Assembly (NCBI GenBank): GCA_017649705.1
Contig: JAGCGH010000141.1
Coordinates: forward strand, 1 to 37,720
DNA from: a bacterium
GTDB taxonomy: Bacteria; Auribacterota; UBA3054
Direction: 5' to 3'
Length of the DNA: 37,720 nt
Below the pieces are notes generated by a model that worked only from the letters and a program-made list of their open reading frames with translations, did not search any database and was not told where the DNA came from. Position numbers and translations under genes: made by a program. Positions 23,162 to 31,363 of the stretch are shown here, piece by piece (position 1 is the first letter of the stretch; every line of letters starts with the position of its first letter).

Positions 23162-24772
23162 TTAGTCTTTTTTATACTGAAGGTAAGTTGTCTGGGCCAT
23201 GGTCAGAAGTTGGTTCACGAACCAATAGAGCACCAAGCCGCTGGGCATGTTGTAGAAAAGCACCGTGAAGATGACGGGCATGATGTACATCATCTTCTGC
23301 TGGCTGGCGTCGCCCATCTTGGGAGTCATGAGCTGCTGGGCCACCATGCCCAAGCCCATGGCGATGGCCAGGGGATGGATGGGGAATCCGAAGATGGCGC
23401 CCACCTTGTCCGGCATGGAAAGGTCCGCGATCCACAAGAAAGGCGTCTTGTGCAGCTCGATGGCGTTGGAGAGAGCCTGGTACAAAGCCACGAAGATGGG
23501 CAGCTGGATGAGCATCGGGAGGCATCCGCCCATGGGGTTGTAACCGTACTTCCTGTAGAGAAGCATCATCTCTTCCTGCTGCTTCTTGGGATCGTCCTTG
23601 TACTTCTCCTGGATGGCCTTAATTTCGGGCTGCAGTTTCTGCATCTTCTTCATGGCCATGGTGCTCTTGGTGGTCAGAGGCCACAGAAGCAGCTTGATGA
23701 TGACCGTCAGGATTATGATGGAGATGCCGTAGCTTCCCACGTAGCGGTAAGTGAGCTTAAGCCCGTACTGCATCATCCAGGTGGCGATGACGGAATACCA
23801 ACCCAGATCTATGATCTTGACGTAATCCTCGCCGCAGACCATCTGCCCGTCCAGGGCCTTCAGTCTTTCGTACTGCTTGGGTCCGGTGTACAGCGTCCCC
23901 TGCCACTCGTAAGTTTCTCCTGGCTTCAGTTCCGGCACGGGATACGTCAAAACCGCGGACAGCCAGCCGGCCTTCTTGTCCGGACGATAGCCGGTCTCTA
24001 ATCTCGCGGCCTGGTGTTTGGAAGACAGGGCGTGCACGAAGTAGCGGTTGCCCACGGCGGCCCAGGTGATGCCGCCGTCCAGGAGTTTGGATTCCTTGCC
24101 GGGGTTGAAGCGCTTTATCTTCTCCTTGCCGTTCTCGTTGACGTAACTGACGGTCAAGCTTCTGACGGGAGGTCGTTCCTTCGCTTCGTTTAATTTGTCG
24201 ATGGTGCCCAGCCAGAGTTTCAGATCCCGGGCGGAAACGGTTTCCGTCCCCTCGTTCTTAAGGGTGAGGGATACTTCCGTCAGATAATTGCTGGGTGAAA
24301 GCGTGTAAGTTTTGCTGACCTTGACGGAGTCGCCCCATTGTCCGCTGAAACTGAGCGTCCTTTCGAAGGCGCCTTCCTCACCCGTGAAGGAAAGGTCTCC
24401 GCCCAGGTCGTCGCCGTAGCTGTATATCCTCAAGGGCAGCTCGTATTCCGCGGAGTCTTTGCTGACCGTGACGTAAGGTTCCTTGATGACGTCGCTCTTG
24501 AAAAGCTCGATCCTGACCAGATCTCCCAGCGTCTTGTCGTAAGAGCAGCTCAGAAAGCCGTTGCTTATGACCGCCGGGCTTTCCGCGGCGTAATTGCCGA
24601 TGGTCGGCCTGGCGCTGAGCGAGCCGCCGGCGGAAGCCGCGGCCGTCTGGACGGCGGGAGCCGCCGGGCGGCTGACGCCCGCTGGCTGCTCCTGCTTCTT
24701 TTTCATCTGCATGAAAAACATCACGAAGACCAGGCCCAGCAGGGCCACGCCTATCAGTTTATCTCTATCCAT
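23162..24772 (-). CDS. yidC: membrane protein insertase YidC
   Basis: A 536-residue Gram-negative-type YidC. It has an N-terminal membrane anchor (about 5-22), a large periplasmic beta domain, and the conserved insertase core with five helices. Recognisable core pieces are YGISIIILTVIIKLLLWPLTTKS, MGGCLPMLIQLPIFVALYQ and MPSGLVLYWFVNQLLTM. The large periplasmic domain implies an outer membrane. It follows the rnpA-yidD fusion gene by 19 bases. Confidence 0.96.
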   Translation of the reverse strand: MDRDKLIGVALLGLVFVMFFMQMKKKQEQPAGVSRPAAPAVQTAAASAGGSLSARPTIGNYAAESPAVISNGFLSCSYDKTLGDLVRIELFKSDVIKEPYVTVSKDSAEYELPLRIYSYGDDLGGDLSFTGEEGAFERTLSFSGQWGDSVKVSKTYTLSPSNYLTEVSLTLKNEGTETVSARDLKLWLGTIDKLNEAKERPPVRSLTVSYVNENGKEKIKRFNPGKESKLLDGGITWAAVGNRYFVHALSSKHQAARLETGYRPDKKAGWLSAVLTYPVPELKPGETYEWQGTLYTGPKQYERLKALDGQMVCGEDYVKIIDLGWYSVIATWMMQYGLKLTYRYVGSYGISIIILTVIIKLLLWPLTTKSTMAMKKMQKLQPEIKAIQEKYKDDPKKQQEEMMLLYRKYGYNPMGGCLPMLIQLPIFVALYQALSNAIELHKTPFLWIADLSMPDKVGAIFGFPIHPLAIAMGLGMVAQQLMTPKMGDASQQKMMYIMPVIFTVLFYNMPSGLVLYWFVNQLLTMAQTTYLQYKKD

Positions 24773-24791
24773 ATAAGATCGATTTTAGTTT

Positions 24792-25469
24792 TCAGGGAAC
24801 GGGGTCGTCCCCGCCTGGATTAAATGGGTTGCAGCGCAGTATTCTCCATACGCTCAGCAATGAGCCCTTGAGGAAACCGTGTTTCCTCAGGGCCTCCATG
24901 GCGTATTGCGAACATGTCGGCCTAAAACGGCAGCAGGGCGGAAACAGTGGCGAGATGCAGGCGCGGTAAAATCTTACCAGCGCCATCCCGCCTTTGGCGG
25001 CCATTGAGGGCTCCCCGGCAGGCTCCGTCTCGTCTTTCGAGACGACGCCTGCCCGGGAGCACACAAAGAGCCACTCCTCGGTCAGCTTTTCCCAAGGCAG
25101 ATCAATGAGGCCGGGTTTGGCCACCACCACGCCGTTGAAGGGAAGGTAAAGATCCTGGTGAAGTCTTACGACTTCCCTAAGCCTTCTTTTCACCCTGTTC
25201 CGCATGTAGGCCTTGGGGTAGTCCTTTTTCCTGGCTACCACCGCGACCTTCCAGCTTTCGCAGCCTTCCGTATCAAAGGCCATGTAAAGGTGGCGGGCTC
25301 TCGAGAACCGCCCTTTTCTAAAGAGCAGCTCGAAAGTCTTCTGGCCTTTCAGCTTCTTTTCCCTGGGAAAAGAAAACGACGGTTTGACTACCGTCGTTTC
25401 GCACTTGTTTCCGCTCTTCAAGCCTTTAGGCGGACAGACGGACGCGGCCGTGGGCTCTACGTCTGGCAA
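24792..25469 (-). CDS. rnpA: RNase P protein fused to membrane-insertion factor YidD
   Basis: One frame of up to 225 residues holds two normally separate proteins. Residues of about 30-140 are the RNase P protein subunit, with [16 protein letters not shown] and the RNA-binding [10 protein letters not shown] motif. Residues of about 160-225 are YidD, with [31 protein letters not shown] and [13 protein letters not shown]. Both are complete. The start is uncertain: a TTG at 25469 with GGGGAGG upstream would overlap rpmH by 44 bases, and a TTG at 25421 lies just after rpmH. An internal start for a separate YidD (MAAKGG or MALVRF) is also possible. Confidence 0.88.
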   Translation of the reverse strand: MPDVEPTAASVCPPKGLKSGNKCETTVVKPSFSFPREKKLKGQKTFELLFRKGRFSRARHLYMAFDTEGCESWKVAVVARKKDYPKAYMRNRVKRRLREVVRLHQDLYLPFNGVVVAKPGLIDLPWEKLTEEWLFVCSRAGVVSKDETEPAGEPSMAAKGGMALVRFYRACISPLFPPCCRFRPTCSQYAMEALRKHGFLKGSLLSVWRILRCNPFNPGGDDPVP

Positions 25470-25560
25470 TTACGGCGCGGCCTCCCCTGGTGCTCATGCG
25501 AGCGCGGAAGCCATGCGTTCTTTTGTGACGCAGCGTGTGGGGCTGGAACGTTCTTTTCAT
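25426..25560 (-). CDS. rpmH: 50S ribosomal protein L34
   Basis: A 44-residue very basic protein with the L34 pattern: [22 protein letters not shown], then [11 protein letters not shown]. Too short for most gene lists but unmistakable. A strong ribosome site (GGAGGAC) precedes the ATG at 25560. It heads the rpmH-rnpA-yidC-mnmE cluster that is conserved through most bacteria, and its 3' end may overlap the start of rnpA. Confidence 0.95.
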   Translation of the reverse strand: MKRTFQPHTLRHKRTHGFRARMSTRGGRAVIARRRAHGRVRLSA

Positions 25561-25604
25561 TTTTGTCCTCCTTTTTTATTTAGTTTTCATTATTGAGTAG
25601 GAGG

Positions 25605-25633
25605 ATTATATTAAATTGTCTTCCAAAATGCAA
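25605..25633 (-). promoter_or_regulatory. promoter of rpmH
   Basis: On the minus strand TTGCAT (25628-25633), a 17-base spacer and a perfect TATAAT (25605-25610) lie 44 bases before the rpmH start codon. Confidence 0.65.
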
Positions 25634-25853
25634 ACCGAAGCCGAGATCCAAAAGCTAAAACGCCGCGCTAAGTTGGCCTAAATGCCTTGAAATTAAAATG
25701 AAAATATATCAAAAACTTATGGCACTTCTGTCAAAACTAATGTTATACAATGCTTAAACATTTGTAAAACTGCAACTAACATTACAAAGAAAAACGCATG
25801 CCCAAACCTCCTTTAAGCGCCTGCATCCCACCCCCCTGGCACGCGGAAACCCC

Positions 25854-25886
25854 AAAAAAATAAGCCCCGCCGGAGCGGGGCTTATT
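25854..25886 (-). terminator. intrinsic terminator of the PEP-CTERM gene at 25914
   Basis: A perfect 12-bp stem (25859-25870 with 25875-25886) encloses a CGGA loop. On the minus strand it is followed by a run of seven T. Confidence 0.92.
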
Positions 25887-25913
25887 TCAGCCTTTAAACT
25901 GTCAAAACAGCTG

Positions 25914-27455
25914 TCAGCTTCTCTTTCTCAGGAAGGCCAGGCCAACCAGAGCCAGGAGGCCTAAGAAAGCCGGTTCCGGAGCGGCGTATTCGATCTTGAA
26001 GTAATCGATCAAAGCATAGCGGCCGGCGAAATTATCCCATCCCTGGACCTGGATGCCCGCGGAGTCCGGAGCGCCGGGCATGGTGGTGTCGAAATATTCG
26101 CACCATCTGAGGCCCTGTCTCTTGGTGATGTCTTTGGCGTTGTTCAAAACCGCGCTTTCGAGATAGGCTCCTCTTTCCCCGTCATAATCGACTGTCACCA
26201 TAAAGTCGATCCAATCGTTGTAGGGACCGTTCTCCATGCCGTCGTAGCGGGGGCTCTGATCGTTGCTGCCCCAGGTGGTGAACCAGCGGTTGGCGGAGTG
26301 GAAGCCGTAGGAGGCGACGGGAGAGGCATTCTTAAAGAAGATATTCCAGCAACCGTTGTCCGGGCAGTAAAAACGGGTCGTGAGACGCAGCTTGCCGCCC
26401 TCGACTGGCACGCAGGAATCTGGCAGCATCACTTTGACGCCGTCTCTGGGATAGCCCGCAGGCTTGTTCATCCACACTTTGGCATATTTGCCGTAGGCTG
26501 GGTATTTTTCGCTGTCCTCTTCGATAAGATCGGAATAGCAGGCGTCATTGCCTATCCTCTGGTATTCGGCGTTCTGGGCGGTCAGGGACTCGCCCACGGT
26601 ATAACTCTCGAAGTCATCCTCGAAGATCGTCACCCAAGGAATATTTTCCTTGACATAGGTGACGGTAAGGTCGTCCAGAAAATAACCATTTCTGTCGGTA
26701 TCATAGCCGTTGCCGACGGCCGTGAATTCCACAAAGGCCGGACGTTCTGTGCCGAATTCATAGAGCTGGCAGACTTTGTCGCCGAAGAACTCGAAGCCTG
26801 CGCCGTCGCTGATCTCATAGCTCAAGAGCGTGCCGGTGTGGCAGTCCACGACCAGTCTGAAGTCGCACCAGGTGTTCCATTGCACAGAGTTATCCGGGTT
26901 GTACTTGATCTTGTCGGCGCTGCCAGTAGGCCAGCGGGGATCGTTGGCGTTGGCGGCGCCGGCGTTGACGGCTTCCCTGCGGTTGTCGGTGTAGCAGTAG
27001 GTTTGGTAATCTGATGAACGGAAACAGAAGCGCATCATGGGCTTGTCGGCGGAAGTGGCCAGTCTCAATTCACCATAGCCGGTGCCGCCGCTCGGAATGT
27101 TGACTTTGCCGATGATTATGATGACGCCGTCCACGCCGCTCTCATAGTCGAAGGAGCCCCAGTTCAGGGGAACTCTGACGCCGCGGTCCTTGCCGGGGCT
27201 CGTAATGCCAGCAGGACTTGCGAACTTGCAGACGTGCAGAACTTGCGATCCGTCCTTGTCAATGATCTCGACTTCGCCGGCAGCCGGGGCTTCAGAAGTC
27301 GTGCCAACAGTGGACCGCATGAGCTCGGTAGCGCCCTGGCCGAGCCAGTCGCCGGTATTGTAGGATTCGAAGTTGTCCTCGAAAAGGACCTGGGAGATGG
27401 CGAAAGCCGCGGTGGCGCAGCAAAGGACCGCCATAAGAGTTAAAGCTTTTTTCAT
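25914..27455 (-). CDS. PEP-CTERM-like surface protein, two-domain family, member 1
   Basis: A 513-residue exported protein: signal peptide (about 1-19, ATAAFA), two related beta-sandwich-like domains, and a C-terminal sorting signal. The domains begin with matching blocks, VLFEDNFESYNTGD (about 23) and VTIFEDDFESYTVGESL (about 278), so the protein arose by internal duplication. The tail is PEP followed by a hydrophobic helix and LRKRS, a PEP-CTERM-type exosortase signal. The fold looks concanavalin/LamG-like, so glycan binding is possible but unproven. Its closest relative here is the gene at 31364 (both have NAGAANAN). It lies 52 bases after the small gene at 27508 and could share its transcript. 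Confidence 0.78.
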   Translation of the reverse strand: MKKALTLMAVLCCATAAFAISQVLFEDNFESYNTGDWLGQGATELMRSTVGTTSEAPAAGEVEIIDKDGSQVLHVCKFASPAGITSPGKDRGVRVPLNWGSFDYESGVDGVIIIIGKVNIPSGGTGYGELRLATSADKPMMRFCFRSSDYQTYCYTDNRREAVNAGAANANDPRWPTGSADKIKYNPDNSVQWNTWCDFRLVVDCHTGTLLSYEISDGAGFEFFGDKVCQLYEFGTERPAFVEFTAVGNGYDTDRNGYFLDDLTVTYVKENIPWVTIFEDDFESYTVGESLTAQNAEYQRIGNDACYSDLIEEDSEKYPAYGKYAKVWMNKPAGYPRDGVKVMLPDSCVPVEGGKLRLTTRFYCPDNGCWNIFFKNASPVASYGFHSANRWFTTWGSNDQSPRYDGMENGPYNDWIDFMVTVDYDGERGAYLESAVLNNAKDITKRQGLRWCEYFDTTMPGAPDSAGIQVQGWDNFAGRYALIDYFKIEYAAPEPAFLGLLALVGLAFLRKRS

Positions 27456-27507
27456 ACGAACAGTTGGGTTGGAAGTTAAAGATTAGTTTTATTTTTATAA
27501 AATCATT

Positions 27508-27795
27508 TCAATCAAGCTGCCAGCCGTCGGCGATCAGTTCCTCAACGCTGGTGTACTCTGCCACCACGGGATCGGACATTTCGCTGCGAAAACTTGACAG
27601 CTTGTTTTCGTCGAGTTTGAAAGAGCGGATTATATATTTGTTGTCACTAACATCGTCATATGCGATGTAAAAAGCACATCCCTTGAGCGGATAACGCGGA
27701 TTGTCCTTAAAGTAAGGCGCCATTGTGCCGCGGCTGTAAATGTTTTTCAGAGCCTTAATATCCGCTTCCATTTTGGTTATATTGTCGTTAGCCAT
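27508..27795 (-). CDS. small protein of unknown function
   Basis: A 95-residue, mostly polar, slightly acidic protein without signal peptide or membrane segment. It starts MANDNITKMEADIKALKN (amphipathic helix), then has PLKGCAFYIAYDDV, and ends EELIADGWQLD. I do not recognise the family. The ATG at 27795 has AAGGGA four bases upstream; an open stretch to 27843 lacks a ribosome site. It lies between two PEP-CTERM genes, and its promoter and leader resemble those of the PEP-CTERM gene at 31364, so it may belong to the same regulatory group. Confidence 0.6.
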   Translation of the reverse strand: MANDNITKMEADIKALKNIYSRGTMAPYFKDNPRYPLKGCAFYIAYDDVSDNKYIIRSFKLDENKLSSFRSEMSDPVVAEYTSVEELIADGWQLD

Positions 27796-27844
27796 TTTTC
27801 CCTTAGAGTTAATGGTTAATGATAAACAAAAACACACCTTCAAT

Positions 27845-27874
27845 ATTGTAGCAAATGATTATTTTAAATTGCAA
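27845..27874 (-). promoter_or_regulatory. promoter of the small gene at 27508, homologous to that at 31276
   Basis: On the minus strand TTGCAA (27869-27874), an 18-base spacer and TACAAT (27845-27850). The spacer TTTAAAAT..., the GCTACAATA core, TGTGTT and TAACCATT(T)AAC further down recur in front of the PEP-CTERM gene at 31364. Confidence 0.55.
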
Positions 27875-27875
27875 C

Positions 27876-29474
27876 TTATCCCCGCTTTCTCAGCAGAGCG
27901 GGGACGGCGAGCGCCAGCAAAACCAAACCAAACGGTTCCGGGACCTGCACTTCGTACTTCACGTCCTTCAGAAGCAGGAAGCGCGGCTCGCCGGTCTCGC
28001 TGGGTTTTGCCTCCAGCTGTATGCCCGCCAAATTGGGATAATCTATGGTCACGTCGGGATAGTACTTGTCGAAGCCCATGCCGTTGTCGTAGTGGTCCAC
28101 AACCAGCATGTGGTTGGCCACGCCGTAAATGTGCGTCTTCCCCTCCTCGTCGTTGAAGAGCTCTATGACGAATTTCTTCCAGGCGTTATGGTCCGAGAAG
28201 GTCATGCAGTCGTACTTACTGCCGTTGACATAGAGGTAATAGCGGTGGGAGTAGGTCTCGTCGGCTTTGCTTCTTCCGAAGTACATCGTCTGCCTTTCGT
28301 CCTCGTTGAGAACGGAGAAGCCTATGCCGCCGTCGTTATAGTAGGCCTTCAGGCTCATTCTGACCTTCGCTCCGGGATAATCGAACATATCCCTGGGAAC
28401 GGAGACCGCGATACCGCACTTGGGCGTTGATTCCGTATCGTTGTTGGCGGCGAAGTAGACCGCGTTGCTCTCGAAACTGACGCCGTCGTAATAGTCGATG
28501 ATGGTCGCTTCCAGATTGGGGGCGTTCTCCCCTGTCTGGATGAATTCCGGATTGACGTTGAAAAGCGACTGTCCTGGAGAGTACTGGGAGAAATCGTCCT
28601 CGAAGAAGGTCTCCCAATACTCCTCTTCGTCGTCCACGACGTAAGAGACTTTCAAACTAGAGAAATAGGAGGCTTCCCTGGCTTCGTTGTTCTTCGCCCA
28701 GGAAGTGAAGCAAATGTAGGTGGGCCTGTAGCCCTGGTAGGTCAGAGCGTTGCAGCGGCCGTTATAAATATCGAAGTAGCTCTGGTCGTCGGACCAGACC
28801 GTGAAATAGGCCAGGTCGCAGATGGAGAGGTCGAAGCAGATCTCAAAATTGTACCAGTTTCCGTCCGTGGGGATGCCCTTAAATTTCGCCAGGTTCCAGC
28901 CCAGATCGCCGCTGGAGACGTAGAAGCGTTGGTCGCCCTTGTTGACGGCGTCGCTGACTATTTCGCCCAGGTTATAGCCGTAGTGCGCGAGATAAGCGTT
29001 GTTCTTGTTGTCTGGTCCGCCGTTCAGTCCGAAGCGCGCCATGCAGGCGCCGTTGACGTTGGCGATCCTCAGTTCCGTGAAGGGAGCGGCCTTGACGCGG
29101 CCCTCGATCTTCAAAAAGCCCTTGGAGGGGTCGTATTCCGTCTCTTCGCCCCAAATCAGTTTCGTCCTGGCGCCGCGGCAGCCCTTGCTCTCCTCGTCGA
29201 GGTCCCTGCGGCAAACTTTCAGATACTTGCTGCCGGTCTCGGAATCCTCCACGATCGCGATCTCATCGGCGAAGGGACCGTCGCCGGTACTGGGCGCGCA
29301 GTTCCCGGGCATCTCGTCGATCATGTAATCGCTGTAGGGGTCATTCAGACCGCAGAGAAAGTTATCCGTCTGAAACTCGTTGAAAAGGCCTTCCCACAAG
29401 ACCGTCTCCTGCGCCGCAAGCGTGAAAGCGGAAACAAAGATCAGGGAAAGCGAAAGCAAAGCTGTTTTTTTCAT
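27876..29474 (-). CDS. PEP-CTERM-like surface protein, two-domain family, member 2
   Basis: A 532-residue member with a signal peptide (ending FTLAAQ), domain starts VLWEGLFNEFQTDN (about 25) and FFEDDFSQYSPGQSL (about 288), and the tail VPEP, a hydrophobic helix and LLRKRG. It is the most divergent of the four and richer in acidic residues. The start has AGAGG about eight bases upstream. The terminator hairpin of the upstream gene lies just ahead of this ribosome site, so expression by read-through is probable. A GC-rich inverted repeat overlaps the end of the gene but has no T run. Confidence 0.75.
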   Translation of the reverse strand: MKKTALLSLSLIFVSAFTLAAQETVLWEGLFNEFQTDNFLCGLNDPYSDYMIDEMPGNCAPSTGDGPFADEIAIVEDSETGSKYLKVCRRDLDEESKGCRGARTKLIWGEETEYDPSKGFLKIEGRVKAAPFTELRIANVNGACMARFGLNGGPDNKNNAYLAHYGYNLGEIVSDAVNKGDQRFYVSSGDLGWNLAKFKGIPTDGNWYNFEICFDLSICDLAYFTVWSDDQSYFDIYNGRCNALTYQGYRPTYICFTSWAKNNEAREASYFSSLKVSYVVDDEEEYWETFFEDDFSQYSPGQSLFNVNPEFIQTGENAPNLEATIIDYYDGVSFESNAVYFAANNDTESTPKCGIAVSVPRDMFDYPGAKVRMSLKAYYNDGGIGFSVLNEDERQTMYFGRSKADETYSHRYYLYVNGSKYDCMTFSDHNAWKKFVIELFNDEEGKTHIYGVANHMLVVDHYDNGMGFDKYYPDVTIDYPNLAGIQLEAKPSETGEPRFLLLKDVKYEVQVPEPFGLVLLALAVPALLRKRG

Positions 29475-29486
29475 ATCTATTCCTCT

Positions 29487-29523
29487 TTAAAAAAACGGGA
29501 CGCCGATATTTGACGTCCCGTTT
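29487..29523 (-). terminator. intrinsic terminator between PEP-CTERM members 3 and 2
   Basis: A perfect 10-bp stem (AAACGGGACG, 29493-29502, with CGTCCCGTTT, 29514-29523) is followed on the minus strand by seven T. It lies just after the gene at 29547 and immediately before the ribosome site of the next gene. Confidence 0.88.
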
Positions 29524-29546
29524 ATTAAAACAATCAGGCTCTCGCC

Positions 29547-31094
29547 TTATCTCATCTTGCGAACCAGAGCAAGGCCAGCCAAAAGAGCCAGGGCGATAAA
29601 GCCCGGTTCCGGAGCCTGGTATTCGATCTTCAGGTAGTTCAGCAGAGCGTAGCGGCCGGGATTAGGCTGATCATAGTCGCTGCCCCAGGCCTGGACCTGA
29701 ACGCCGGCGTACGTCACGTCATCATCAAGATCGATATCATAAACCTTGCTGAAATTGAAGGCTTCGTTCTCATGATCGATCACAGCCTTAGCGGAGCCGG
29801 TGTATTCCACATAAGGATTGCCTTCCTCATCGTTGGCGATCACCATAACGGTATTGACCCAGCACGGGCAGATGTATTTCGGTGAGGCGGCCTGGTAAGC
29901 TTGTCCGTTGACATCCAAAACAGAGCAATAAGCGCCGTAGTAACCGAAACTGGCTTTCACGTTGGCGGAAGAATCATAGACCGCAGCGCCCCAGATGCCG
30001 TTGTCGGGACGATACACTCTACTGGTGATGCGGACCTTGGCGTTAGGCTTGCCGGTGAATTCAGCGGGCAGCGGGACGCCGGCGCCGGTTCTCGGATAAC
30101 CGCCGTTTTCGTTATGCAAGGTTATGTAAGCGCACTGACCGTAGGGCAGGCTAATATCTCTGAAGGTATCGACGATGGTGGCTTCCACGTTCGGGGTCAC
30201 ATTGACTTCGCCCACCGGGCTGTAGCCGTTGTCATAGAGGGATTCGCCGGGAGTGTAGGACTGCATGTCATCCTCGAAGGTCGTGACCCAGTTGTCATCA
30301 TCCTCAACGTAAGAGACCTGAACATTATCCCAGTAACCGCCATCACGGGCGGCTTCATAGCCGTTGCACTCAGCGGTGAAAGAAACGAAAGTCGGGACAT
30401 AGCCGCCGTACCGCAAAGCGTTGGCGGTCCTGGTTTCTTCATAAGTATCGCTGTTGTCATCCGTCCAATACCTATAAGTCACGAGGCCTTTGGCGGCGCC
30501 GACCACGATCTCAAAGTTGTACCAGGTGTCCACAGACTGGATCTTGGTTGCCCAAAGACGAACGCCATAATTGTCTTTGTACTCGAAATTCGGATCATCC
30601 TGGTTGACACCGTAAAGAGGTTTGGTGCGGTCATAGTGATGAATGTAACTGTTTTTGAAGTCCCTGGGCCACGGACACCATCTGAACATAGTGGCGCTGT
30701 TCACATTGCCTAAACGCAGTTCCAAATAACCGTCGCCCATTGAATAAACGCGGCCGGTCATCTTGATGCAGCCGATCAGTGGGTTGTAAGTAGTGTTGCC
30801 CCAGTTAAGCCTGATGTTAATACCTTTGTCGCCGCCGCTGCCGCCGGTCCTCTTAACTTTCAGGACTTTGGAATCTTCAAATGTGGTGATGGTATAATCG
30901 CCGGCATCAGGAGCAACGCCGGTGCATCTGTCACCGTTGTTCATAACGGTGACCTGATTGCCGTAAGCGTCAACCTGTCCGATGATCTCGCCTTCAGTAA
31001 AGGACTCGAAATCGCTTTCCCAAAGCACCTGCTCGTAGGAGAAAGCGAAGCTGGCGGCATAAAGCACCGCCGCGATTAAGAGAAGTTTTTTCAT
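29547..31094 (-). CDS. PEP-CTERM-like surface protein, two-domain family, member 3
   Basis: A 515-residue exported protein: signal peptide (about 1-18, AASFAF), two related domains starting VLWESDFESFTEGEIIG and VTTFEDDMQSYTPGESL (about 268), and the tail PEPGFIALALLAGLALVRKMR. The inner blocks KINIRLNWGN-like and RITSRVYRPDNGIWG match members 1 and 4. I place the start at the ATG at 31094, which has GAGG about eight bases upstream; a GTG at 31100 adds only two residues. It has its own promoter and a terminator. Role unknown; surface display by an exosortase encoded elsewhere is the inference. Confidence 0.78.
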   Translation of the reverse strand: MKKLLLIAAVLYAASFAFSYEQVLWESDFESFTEGEIIGQVDAYGNQVTVMNNGDRCTGVAPDAGDYTITTFEDSKVLKVKRTGGSGGDKGINIRLNWGNTTYNPLIGCIKMTGRVYSMGDGYLELRLGNVNSATMFRWCPWPRDFKNSYIHHYDRTKPLYGVNQDDPNFEYKDNYGVRLWATKIQSVDTWYNFEIVVGAAKGLVTYRYWTDDNSDTYEETRTANALRYGGYVPTFVSFTAECNGYEAARDGGYWDNVQVSYVEDDDNWVTTFEDDMQSYTPGESLYDNGYSPVGEVNVTPNVEATIVDTFRDISLPYGQCAYITLHNENGGYPRTGAGVPLPAEFTGKPNAKVRITSRVYRPDNGIWGAAVYDSSANVKASFGYYGAYCSVLDVNGQAYQAASPKYICPCWVNTVMVIANDEEGNPYVEYTGSAKAVIDHENEAFNFSKVYDIDLDDDVTYAGVQVQAWGSDYDQPNPGRYALLNYLKIEYQAPEPGFIALALLAGLALVRKMR

Positions 31095-31132
31095 GAACAC
31101 ACCTCGTGTTGATTAAAATTATTATCTGCACT

Positions 31133-31161
31133 ATTGTATGAAATCAGGCCTCCAATTTCAA
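31133..31161 (-). promoter_or_regulatory. promoter of PEP-CTERM member 3
   Basis: On the minus strand TTGAAA (31156-31161), 17 bases, TACAAT (31133-31138). The stretch TACAATAGTG just after it matches the same position of the divergent promoter at 31276-31305. Confidence 0.55.
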
Positions 31162-31275
31162 ATTCTTAAAACAATTCCGGCGTTTACCGCTTCATCTTAT
31201 TGTGTTGCAATTAGTTAATGTCGGACATTTTCAGCGGCGAAAGCCGTCAAAACTGCCTTTCGCGCCCTTTCCCTG

Positions 31276-31305
31276 TTTCATTTTAAAATTACTTTATGCT
31301 ACAAT
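31276..31305 (+). promoter_or_regulatory. promoter of PEP-CTERM member 4
   Basis: TTTCAT (31276-31281), 18 bases and TACAAT (31300-31305), with the TTTAAAAT spacer and GCTACAATAGTG core shared with the promoter at 27845. The start codon lies 58 bases further on and has no clear ribosome site. Confidence 0.55.
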
Positions 31306-31363
31306 AGTGTAGTGTGTTCAAAAAAATCTTTCTTTGCTAACCATTTAACCAACCGATAAACCC

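Larger units (their letters stand above)
25561..25913. other. 353-base intergenic region between rpmH and a PEP-CTERM gene
   Basis: The gap holds the rpmH ribosome site and promoter, then about 120 AT-rich bases (25680-25800) without an open frame. It ends in the terminator of the PEP-CTERM gene. It could be a degraded remnant or a regulatory stretch; I see no RNA gene and no convincing DnaA boxes. Confidence 0.6.

Noticed and set aside
25561..25913. Replication origin beside rpmH
   Set aside because: rpmH often lies next to dnaA and oriC, and the gap is AT-rich, but I see no dnaA, no dnaN and no cluster of TTATNCACA boxes; single loose matches such as TTATACAAT are expected by chance.
27879..27903. 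Inverted repeat (TCCCCGC / GCGGGGA) as terminator of PEP-CTERM member 2
   Set aside because: It lies within the last codons and is followed on the minus strand by a mixed AT stretch, not a T run. It may only encode the basic tail.
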